A stretch of 64,000 bases of DNA from Pezicula radicicola. Its lineage: Eukaryota > Ascomycota > Leotiomycetes > Helotiales > Dermateaceae. Within the stretch, counting starts at the first letter, position 1. Every line of letters begins with the position of its first letter. Shown here in pieces: positions 34,401-44,552 of the stretch. Both the position numbers and the translations under genes were made by a program. Where the stretch lies: the NCBI GenBank assembly GCA_003008705.1, contig PDUO01000047.1, positions 338,506 to 402,505 on the forward strand. Direction: 5' to 3'. The notes beneath the pieces were generated by a model that did not search any database, had not been told where the DNA came from, and saw only the letters and a list, made by a program, of their open reading frames with translations.

Positions 34401-36634
34401 AATGCTGGGCACTCAAAACTTTGGTGAATAGACTTCGTGCTGCTAAAGACCCTGAAGTTGCGAAGGCAATTGCTGCGCCAATCTTCAAGCTCTTGAATCT
34501 ATTGATCTTCAAGGAAGGTGAAATTGCCAAAACCAAGAACACGCCGAAACATCACAAATCACGACTACGACTCTTGGCCGCTCAACTGATGCTGAAGCTA
34601 TGTACAACAAAGCTTTTCGACGATCTGCTCATGCCCACCGACTTTGACCGGCTTGCCCTTGTGACGCAAGATGCTTTAGCCAATGTCCGTCGAGGTTTTA
34701 TTGAGAAATTGCAGAAGTATCTCGTCAAAGAAAAGCTGCCACATCGATTCTATACTATCATCTTCCTGACTGCATTTGAGCCTGAGATTGACTTCAAGAA
34801 TTCAATCATCACTTGGATACGATCTCGTGCCAAGGTTTTCCAGGTCAAGAAGCTTAATGTTATGGAAGGAACATTTCCTCGTCTTCTATCTATGCTCGCC
34901 CATCATCCCGACTTCAGCCCTGACGCCGCCGACTTACGCGACCATGCACGATATCTGCTTCATTACCTCACTTGTGTCTCAAGTGAAGGCAATATTGGAC
35001 TTATTTACAAGTACGCTGAAAGAGTCAAGCAGGCCCGCGATGCAATCAATCCAGCGGAAAGCGATAACCTGTATGTAATGAGTGATCTCGCGCAAGCGGC
35101 CATTCGAAAGTGGGAAGAGAAAAAGGGTTGGAGTATGCAGGCGTGGCCAGGAAAAGTTGGTCTCCCGGTTGGACTTTTTGCTGCTCTACCGAGCCATTCA
35201 GTTGCCCAAGACATTGCGGAGAAACAATATTTGCCTGAGGATATGGATGAACTCCTTGACAGTGTTGTTAGAAACATCGACAAAAAGAAGGTAAGCAGTG
35301 TGTCATTTCTTCCAAAAACTTGTTTGAGGTGTTCAAACTCTTTGATGATTCAGAAGCCAAGTGGCAACCTGTTTTGGGCTCGGGTTCTGAAGAGCTATAG
35401 TGAAAGCGAAGATGTTTTGAGTTACTTAAAGCACGTCAGTGGTGTCAGGCGCCGGATGGCCCCTTGAAAATTGTTTTTCTCAATCTTCTGTAACATAAAA
35501 AAGTGCGAAGGCATCTGGCGTCTTCAATTATCGGGATAGTCTGAGTAATTAAGCTGAACGTGCCACGAGTATCAGCTGTGGAAGACTTGCTAACATAAAA
35601 CTTAAAAGAAACGCAAGGCAGTCGACGACGATGGCCAGCCAGCGGCAAAGAAGCCGAAAGCGGAGAAGCCCAAGCCATCCTCAAAAGCATCAAAGAAAGA
35701 GAAGGCCCCCAAACTCAAGACACCCGCTAAGCCCAAGAAATCAAAACCTCCACGAACCCCAGCCACAAACAACTCTGAGAGAAGACGGAGTGGAAGAGGC
35801 ACGGCCTCCAAGACTTACGCTGATGTTGATGATAGCGAGGCCGACCAGGAAATGTTGGATGGTGTGGCAGAATGGGAATACCTTTCCCAGAGTGGCAGCG
35901 ATGTGGAGGGGGATGAACAAGAAGAAGCAGAGGTCGAAGATAATGACGAGCCAATGGAGGATGCCGAAGTGGAAGAGCCTGTGGAAGAGCCTGTGGAAGA
36001 GCCTGTGGAAGATAAGAGCGACGAGAATGAAGAGCCTGAAGAGCCCCAAGCAGAACCTACTCCACCGCCTACACGATCTAATGGAAGGGCAGCCACAAAG
36101 CGGGGTGCTGCAAGAGGCAAGGTTAAGTCGAAAGTAATTGTGGAGGAAGAAGATGATGACGAAAAGCCCACAGACCAAGCCGATAAGGAGGTGCTTGGAG
36201 AGGCGGAACCTGAGCCTGAAAGTGAGCTGAGCCAACCTGCATCTTCACCGCCGCTCCCAAAATCTAATGGAAAGACACGCGGCAAGAAGACCACTCCAGC
36301 AGCAAAGGCCTCTGCATCGAAAGCCAATGGAAAAGAAAAAGGCAAAGGCAAAGCCAAAGCCAAGGCCACTCCGAAGAAGAAAGAAGTGGAGGTCGAAGAG
36401 GTGGTCGAAGATGAGGAGGAAGCCGAAGACGATGATTTGCCAGATGCCCCTGAGAGCGAGAAGGAAGAAGAACCCGAGCCAACTTCCGAACCCGAGCCGA
36501 GTCCCCCACGAACAAATGGAAGAGCCACAAGGGGAGCCGCAAAGTCAAAAGCAAAGCCCAAAGTGGTTAAGCCCAAAGTAGTTACCCCCAAGGCTCCTGT
36601 GCGTGCATCAAAGCCGAGAGGGAGAGGGAAATGA
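31482..36634 (+). CDS. pds5: Sister chromatid cohesion protein Pds5 (BimD/Spo76 type)
   Basis: HEAT-repeat regulator of cohesin that binds chromatin and controls cohesin loading, maintenance and release; the Aspergillus BimD and Sordaria Spo76 orthologues are needed for mitotic and meiotic chromosome structure. Exons 31482-31799, 31853-35290 and 35609-36634 join in frame to about 1593 residues, the usual length. The N-terminus has KDKGVRAFTACCLVDVLKICAPDAP, the Pds5 signature region, followed by many alpha-helical repeats. After the last intron the C-terminus becomes a Lys/Pro/Glu-rich tail with nuclear-signal-like runs (KRKAVDDDG, KKPKAEKPK) and acidic repeats (EEPVEEP). The second intron is long (318 nt) for this locus, but a GCTAAC branch site and a TTAAAAG acceptor support it, and it joins IDKKK to KRKAV as in relatives. 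Reading through the first 63 nt is also open, so an alternative acceptor is possible. Confidence 0.92.
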
Positions 36635-37921
36635 ACGGCTGCAGCAAAAAAAAAAGATATCGACGATGCTGATGTTTCCGATTGAGGACTCGCACGCAGT
36701 TTAGTATTTTTCTCTTGAACATTCACGCATAGCGTTTGCTTTTTATTGTTTGATTTACTTTACTGCGGGGAAGCTGGCGACGGAAAGGCGGATCGTGTAT
36801 GTTGTATAATAAAAATACCCACGCTTCGTTGCAGCCGCTTCTTTGCTTTGCTTTGGTCTCTTCATGATGCGTGTTGCTACCTGCTGGATACTATGGATTA
36901 TGGATAGGTATGTTCTGGTCACAAGGGGGTTTGCTTTTAGGGATATTGAGAACAGAACAATATTATTCTTTGTGTATGTAGTTGCCTACATAGTTGTATA
37001 ACCGTTACGACATTGTCTGTTCTAATCCGCATTAAAGTTCTTTGCACTTGTGCAAGCGGTAAATACATTATCGGTTGAAATCATTGCGGATACATGCGCT
37101 CGCTTAGCATGAGTAACCACTTTACAATACTATCACCTTTCGAACAAATGATTCCTAAAGTGTTATTTGTGTAATTAGTTATGCTGTTGTTAGAGGCTCA
37201 TATCGCTGTGTATAAATTCAATGGTCGCCTACAGGTTGTTCGAAATGTTTACTAGGTGTTGGAACATGTACTCGTCGCTTAGCTAGAATCGCTTAGCACT
37301 GTTGTGAGATACATGTGTGCATAGAAGAATATATTTAATATACAGACTTGAAAATACATATCTGTGGGTAGAATATGTTCTGAGGCGTGCAATCCATAAC
37401 TGAATACGAAGAACTTCCCAGCGGTCTTTATCTTCCCCACTAGATTCCCAGCCAATATAGAACATATCGTTTATACACAAGAACTACTTCAAGTTTTGCA
37501 ATTATTTGCAGGTTATTTACAGCATACTTTAGCTTCGAAATTTGGTCTTCTAGATGAAGTTGGTTAACTAGTATGTCGAATTCCACAGGTTACTATTATC
37601 CTTCCTATGCTCGCGATGGCGGTTGGACGTATTGGTTCGCCGCAGCATGCATGCGTAGATTGACTTTAATAGTAATGGTTTTTGGAAGGTTTAGGGGCTA
37701 TCGGCCTCCTTGCTATACAAAGCTCTAATATGTTAGTTCTAGAACCTTCTATGTTATATAGCTGCTGACCTCTTAGTAGTCTAAAATGACTGTTTTTGTA
37801 CATTTATAATAGCCATATCTCGACCTCGAAGATTTCCTTCTTCGTGGGTGGGCAAGGTGCTGCTGCTACTTCAACCTCGAGTCACATTTATCGACCTCCA
37901 CTGACTGGCTTCAAGCTTGAG
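36635..37921. other. Intergenic region between convergent genes
   Basis: About 1.3 kb with no supported gene. An A-run follows the pds5 stop. Otherwise the sequence is ordinary AT-rich spacer; I see nothing else in it. Confidence 0.45.
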
Positions 37922-40360
37922 CTACACAAGATGAACTTCCCGCTCAACCCATGGAGTCCCTCTCACCGTTTCTGGGATGTCTGGCTCTTTAAGTTTCATA
38001 AATTCAATGCGGCGATACCATTCCGGGTTCTCCTCCACGCTTTCCAAAATTAGGAAAAACGTTTCGAATGGTTCGTCTTTGAGACTGTGTTGGGCCCATT
38101 TGAAGATTTGGATGACAGCGAAATGCTGACCGAGGTACGGTTGATGTTTCTGACCATATTCAGACTTGGAATTAAGCTCTGGGCGTGGGGCGTCGATGCG
38201 GAAGGCTCTCTTCAGCTCAAGCTCGAAGGACCATAAGGCGTTGTCAAGACGTCTGTCACTGCTTGCTGGAGCGTCAGCGTCTGTCCAGGTTTCTGACAGA
38301 CGTAGATAAGGTGCGGTAAATCGGAGTATCAGTGGGCCTCTGGGTATGAATCGATCTTGATCATCTATTACGTTTGGCGCCTTAACCTCTTTGATGCAGC
38401 TTTGCGGTGCGCCATACCCCTTTGTCCGTCGGCTTGGCCAAGGCCTGTAGTTGCTGGAGACGACAGAAGCCCAGCTCCAACTTGGTGCGGTTGGAACATT
38501 CCTGTTGTTATTTGGTGTTGGGTTGTCGTGATCAGGATGATCATTGCCGATGGCCTCCCACCTCAACCCGAGGATCCAGTTGCTCTCCCAGAGCCCAGCA
38601 TAGTAACGATCTTTCCCTAGTAGCTTCTGCTCTACGGTTCTTGCTAGTCCCGCGGTCGCCGCCAATTTATCTGACTGATACGTGAAAGAACGGTGCCAGT
38701 ACTCGTTAGTGGCCACATAGAATTCATCGATGAGCAGGTCCTGATGTTGTTCCTCAGAAAGTTCTTTGAAAAGAACCTCCTTCACCCGTGTGAGAGCCGA
38801 CCAGTGATCTGAAATTTCTGTTAACCTACCAGAATGCCCCGACCCAGATAGCCCTTCTGCAATGCTCTTGCGTTGTTTTGATATCAAATCGATCCGTTGA
38901 CCGCTTTCCCTCACAATGCAAGTGAGACATTGCCAGCTCATTTGGAATTTTGTATATGATATCCCACGACTTGCAGACATATATTCTTGCAAAGTCCAGC
39001 CGCGGCTCCTCCAAGGTCCCTTGTTGACAAATTCGTCTTCATGGTCGGTGTTCCGTCTGAGACTTGCAAAGATTTCAGCAGTCTCAAATTCGTCATCAAG
39101 GGACACTTGTGCAGTATTCCATAGGCCTGGCGTGCCAAGTCGTTGAGCCTCGGAAAGCCTCACTATTCCATGACGATCTTCTAGCGTCTCTATTCGATCA
39201 GCGTGGGTGACCCTTGATAGTGGGAGTCGGAGAGCGATGGCACAATGCGGCTTCACCTCTCTTTTCCCCAAGAATCCATGAATCGCAGATGGTGAATTTG
39301 TTGTGAACAATGTGACAGTTGCATTACTGTAGACGTCCATCATGCGTGCCGCCTCACGCCTCCAGTCATCCGGGTCATCTTGGACTATGCACAGGGCATC
39401 AATCCAGAGATATGATATTCCAATTTGCCTCGTGATGAAGACTGAATTTTGGAGAGATAAAGGGAGGCTCGACAGTTCAATTCGATTTTGAAAGCTGCTG
39501 ATATTTTCTCGAAAAAGTTTTACATGCTTGCTGCTGTCTTGACCCCAGCAGTAGCTCAAGGCCACGTACTTGCCGGCCATGGCGTTCGTGATCACAAGAT
39601 GGGGCTCTTCAAGATCATTACCGACGTGTATGACTCTCGTGGGAAGTTGGTTGTCAAGGCCAAGGGCGTTCCTACAAATCTCGTGGTTCTGCAAGCAGTC
39701 TTGAAGCCACTCATTGGCCAATCTGAGGCACAACGGCGATTTAGGGTCCTCCTGGATGTCCCGATTCCAAATGAAGCTTGTAAGAAGCTTGTCGTTCTTT
39801 GGTAGAGCATCTGTACATCTATCAGTCTTCAATCGCTTTTGGAGCAGTAATATTTAATACTGACCTCGCATGAAGAAGAATTCTAAAGTGCCGATCACCT
39901 TCCCTGAATTATCACCGAGGGCATCTGTGTCATCTCTGCTTTCCCATAGCCCTACTCCAGCAGCTTGGTGACCTTTGTCGTCTATGCAGTCATGAGAAGG
40001 TCCAATGTAGAGAGCTCCCGGGGCCTTTCCAAATTTGCGAATTCGTTTTTGCCTCCTAGTGATTAATCTTCGAAATCGGCTTACATCGTCTTCTCCAGGC
40101 AAGCGAACCTCGTCCTTACTCCAGGAACCATCATAGCACCTGTTTGATTGCGACCAATCTAAGAGAAAAAGCTTGCAAAGTTCGCATCCATTTCGGCCAA
40201 AAGCACAATCGACCAAGTCGTTGAGGCTGACATGATGTTCGGTACAATCGCTAATTCTTCGCCTGCGCTTTTTTCTCAATTCTTCGTTTTCAAATAGCCA
40301 GGCTGAAGGGCGAATAAGTTCTAAGAAGCCGACTTTTTGGCAGTAAGTACACAACGTCAT
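37922..40360 (-). CDS. HET-domain (heterokaryon incompatibility) protein
   Basis: Exons 39865-40360 and 37922-39810 join in frame across a 54-nt intron (GTCAGT...TACAG) to about 794 residues. The HET domain begins at about residue 247 with KYVALSYCWG. It continues with LWIDALCIVQDDPDDW and the MMDVYSNATVTLF block, the three hallmark motifs, and a downstream GWTLQEY motif. Proteins with this domain mediate allorecognition and cell death after fusion of unlike hyphae, and the family is greatly expanded in ascomycetes. The N-terminal about 160 residues hold a Cys-rich beginning (CTYCQ...CELCKLF) often seen before HET domains. The upstream in-frame TTG at 40366 is not a normal start, so I used ATG 40360. 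All motifs are intact, unlike the relic at 47.3-48.0 kb. Confidence 0.9.
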
Positions 40361-41976
40361 CGTCAAGCGGCTTGAACGTCTTTGTTGAGGATGCTTTGTT
40401 GAGGATGGTTAGAATCGTAGAACGTTGTAGAGGATGGAGCTATTTATTCTTAAGGTGTTACTGAGGAAGCACCTTGAGTATTATAAGAACTGACCTTTAG
40501 TTAAGCACATATTGTATAACACGCAGGCTGACGTGAGCTTCGACCCACTCCCAAACATAGACCTTCCTCTGACGTGAGCTTTGACGCTGCAAATACTTCC
40601 TTTTAGCCCCCAAATTACTATCTTTATTATAATATCAATATTCATTGGAACTCCGTCTTCCTCAGCGTGCAGTGGTGCATCGCGGTCTTCGCGATTGCTA
40701 GGCTGTTAGTAGGAGGACTCGAATAGCGTTGTGGACGGCGAGGAGGTTGACTAGAGACTGAAGAGACCGGACTTGTCACCAATGAAGCTTGTGACAGTTT
40801 CTGATATTATATTGGAAAAGTTTAATAGTAAAGAAGAGGACAAGACAGTTTATTGAGGGTGGGAGGCTAAGCTATTCTAATAAGAGGGAGCATATTCTAA
40901 TTACTAAGAACCGATTCTGACTCACGTTAACTAGCAATGTTTATAATACGAAGAATAATAACAGAATCTGCGACTATATTGTATTGTAAAGGCGCCTCGT
41001 GGCTGTAAATACCCGCAGAAGCTACGTACGGATGACAGGTAATGATACTCTGGGAGTCAATGGTATGTACGTCACGTCTCTTGAGTCTTGACAGAAACCC
41101 CCTGGGTACAGACAGGTAAAGAGTATTTAGACATTGAAAATATCTTGCTTTTCTAATAGACAACACTTGAAAATCGGGGAGCAGAGAATTTCATTAATCC
41201 GATACTCAATACAGAGTTCTGCCCTAAAACGGTTAACCCCCGATCTTCCTCTCTACCGTCCTCGGCTCCACAACGAAAGACGGTAAACCCCCAAGCCCAG
41301 CGACCGAAATGGTCATCACATATCTCTGAGGGGCTATTTGCCGTTGACTCGTTGATCGTCGAACATGCTATCATAGCATGTAAACAAATTCTATTTGGTG
41401 GACCAGTGGATGTCGCGGGGGTATCTGTACCAGCTTATTTCAACAAATAGTAATCAGTAAAAGCTGCATAGATGCCTCAGCCCTTAATAGTATCTTTTGG
41501 GCGTTCTAATGATCGAAATTCCTTTGAATGCATGGTATACTTAACTGTTACACGATTGCCACAATCTCTAACAACTTTGTTTTTTGACGACGAGTATTTC
41601 ATGACGTTTTATTTAATCTAGGTCTTCCTACTAATCTTGGATCTCTAATGCCAATGTTTCATTAAGTTTAAGGCTTTAAGTATAACACTTTAGCAGTAGA
41701 TCCTGTCCTGTTGTTTATTACTGTCACTTTTGGTACCCACACACGCTGTTTGGTTACATGGCTCGCTTATTTCTCGCGTTGCACTATCACGGCAATCCCC
41801 CATCGTATTGACAATGGCCTAAGCCGGGCCTCCGCAGCGTGTTTAAAGTTTCAATGAAGATGGCAAAGCATTGAAAAGATCTTCTTTCTCGATCTCTATC
41901 GAGAAATATAAAAGTCACAGATATTCCGTCCTATCTACACTTCAAAATTGAAGTGCTTACTACTTGCGCTGACACT
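40361..41976. promoter_or_regulatory. Divergent promoter region, HET gene/P450
   Basis: No gene supported. Near the HET gene a 17-bp phrase CTGACGTGAGCTT(C/T)GAC occurs twice (40528-40544 and 40570-40586, 16 of 17 identical). Near the P450 gene a perfect inverted repeat (41885-41906) abuts TATAAAA at 41907-41913, 63 bp before the P450 ATG. The middle is AT-rich. Confidence 0.5.
41885..41906. promoter_or_regulatory. Perfect 9-bp inverted repeat at the P450 TATA box
   Basis: TTTCTCGAT - CTCT - ATCGAGAAA, immediately followed by TATAAAA. The dyad symmetry and position make it a candidate operator or activator site for the P450 gene. It could also be a 5' hairpin; the binding factor is unknown. 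Confidence 0.5.
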
Positions 41977-44015
41977 ATGACTTCCCAATTCAGCTCCACG
42001 ATTTTAAACCAGTCCTACAATGCCATCGTTGTCGATTATGCTAGCTTTGTTCCATTCCTTGACAACGCTGATTTTATTGATGTGGCGAAATCCTTGATTT
42101 CTCTGAAGGGAATCGTGCTTCTTTTCCTTGTTTACTATACCTCGTGGATTATTTATACACGAACATTCCATCCGTTAGCAAAGCTTCCTGGTCCTTTCCT
42201 TGCTTCCGTGTCAAGAGCCTGGATCATAAAAGATATCATCAAACAACATTCTGACAAGACGCAGAGGAGTCTTCATGATATACATGGTAATTCGATTCGA
42301 TCTGAAAATATAACGGATAGTTACTTTACTAACTACGTACGCAAGGTCCAATCGTTCGTATTGCACCAGATGAATTGACGATTAGTGATCCCAAGGCGAT
42401 TAGTATGATCTACGGAATAAAGAACGGCTTTCCAAAAGTACAAACATACCAACTTCCCAAATTAGCAATTTTAGGACTAACTTCTTTAGACAGATTTCTG
42501 GCTTCCTCTACAAGGCAAAAATGGTAAGATAATTACCATTTGTGTGTAGTTTGTTCTATACCAACTGACTGTGTAGGACGCTACCACAATCATGTCTGCA
42601 ATTTGGACGAAGTACAGCACGCAGCTCGCCGTAAAATCGTGAGTAACATATACACGATGAATAATGTCCTGAAATCAGAAGAGTATATCAATATCTGCAT
42701 GGCCGAGTTTATGAGAAACTTTGAGAGATTTGCTCAAACTGGTGAGGTGGTCGATTTGGCAAGATGGACACAATTGTAAGCAGGACGTATCATTTTATGG
42801 ACACTATATTTCTAATCCCACATCTTTAGATTTTCGTTCGACGTTATCGGCGAGTTATACTTCAGTAAAATGTTTGGATTCATGGAAAAGAACCAAGATT
42901 ACAAAAATTTGATTAAGTCTATCGATACGCTTATGCCATATCTCACTATTTCACAAGTCGCACCTCGTTGGATCCGTCCAATCATGATGTCACCTGTGCT
43001 CTTTTCCAGAGCAAGAGAAGCAGTTGGTGGCCTTCAAAAGATCTGGATAGAAGCTGGGGCCTCTGTTGCGGAACGCGAAAAGATATTGGAGGAAGGGAAA
43101 ACGTCACGCCAGGATATGCTTGGGCAACTTTTTAGCATATACCATGAAAAAGGCTCGAAGGTTGACTACAATAAGATCGATATCCAAAGTGAGGTCCGCG
43201 GAGCTATGTGAGTTCCTCTGCCTATCGCGTACTTGTACTTATCTCGAAATGTGCCATGGACTTACTGGTTACAGATTTTCCGGTAGCGATACAACCGGAA
43301 TAGCAATAACAGCCGCTCTGTACTATCTTGTAAAGCATCCGGTCTTCCTTCAGAAGTTGGTTCAGGAGCTCGATAACGCAACGGCTGAGGGAAAATTAAG
43401 TGTACCCTATGTGAGCTACTCTGAGGCAGTGGCTCTCCCTTTTTTGAATGCCTGCTGTAAGGAATCTATGAGGTTCTATCCCAGCGCTGCTATGCACCTT
43501 CCAAGGCATGTTCCTCCCGAAGGGTGTATGATCGCGGGACAGTGGATACCGGGACGCACCAGAGTCGGCATCAATCCAGCTATTGTCCTTCGCAACAAAG
43601 ATGTGTTTGGGGAAGATGCCGATTCCTTCAATCCTGAACGCTGGTTCACACCAAAAGGAGAGTATATGGATAAATACATGTTTCAAGTATGTACTTTCTA
43701 AGCTTCTAGTTGATTAATGATCAAGTATGCGAAGTGGGAAAGGAATATAGAACGCTGACTATAATTGTTTAGTTTGGAGCTGGCTCAAAAACTTGTCTGG
43801 GTAAAAATGTAAGCAAAGTTATATTTTCAGGATGTCTTTAAATGCTAAATCGATATTTCTAGATCGCTCTTGCTGAGATCTACAAGCTTGTCCCGCAAGT
43901 CTTGCGTGCGTTCGAGCTGGTGTTAGTGGAGCCGGATAGGATTTTGAAGACTACCAACTATGGATTTCATAAGATTAATGGCTGTGAAGTCAAGATTCGG
44001 AAGAGGCAATTGTGA
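41977..44015 (+). CDS. Cytochrome P450 monooxygenase
   Basis: Eight exons (41977-42286, 42346-42437, 42490-42523, 42577-42775, 42830-43207, 43275-43686, 43773-43808, 43863-44015) join in frame to 537 residues. Two exons are tiny (34 and 36 bp); the 36-bp exon encodes exactly the heme loop start FGAGSKTCLGKN (476-487, heme-ligand Cys483). Other landmarks are an N-terminal membrane anchor at about 44-62 followed by the hinge LPGP, a DFWLPLQGKNG block, the I-helix SGSDTT at 340-345, the ExxR pair in ESMR (E401, R404) and FNPERW. It is therefore an ER-bound oxygenase of the fungal class that includes pisatin-demethylase-like enzymes; the substrate is unknown. The regulator gene follows 537 bp downstream on the same strand, suggesting a small pathway. 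Confidence 0.93.
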
Positions 44016-44552
44016 TGATATTGTTTTCTATATTTATGGCGGAAGAAAGTATATGCAGGTTTAACTATGATTGGGTTATAATTTGCTTGTTCTTTAGTAG
44101 TAAATTCTAATCAATTTATTACTTCTTTCAGTTGTGTAAATCCTGCGTATACTGGCATAAGGTAACTACTTCGTGAGTTTTAGACAGTTTCACTTAATCA
44201 TATTTCTAGAAAGAAATAAGATAAGACAAAATAAATGCTGAGGATTTTACTTTCAGTATTGCATATAAGTATTAAGAAAAGTAACCTGGAAAATAAGTAA
44301 GGGAAATTCATGGTTCTGTGAAGTGAAAACACAGTAAATATGAGAGCAATCTTCCTTCTGTTCGATTCATGAAACAAGCCTCACGTGCCGAGAATTACTC
44401 GTGGTGCTCGTGCACCCGAACGCCGAAGCCGAAAGCATTTCCCGATGATTATACTTTACCCCTTCTGTCCGAGGATCTACTCTCTACCTCCGCATTTGGA
44501 ATCATTCTTTCTCTTCTCAGGCACAGATGACTGTGTTGGCATCATTATAAGC
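44016..44552. other. Intergenic region between P450 and regulator genes
   Basis: A 537-bp spacer with the P450 3' UTR and the regulator promoter. A CACGTG motif lies near 44383. No gene is seen. Confidence 0.4.

Noticed and set aside
35353..35467. Extra coding exon of pds5 after the first internal CAG
   Set aside because: The frame is open but its sequence lacks the expected Lys-rich tail, and joining residue KKK to KRKAV at 35609 uses a better branch site and matches the family pattern.
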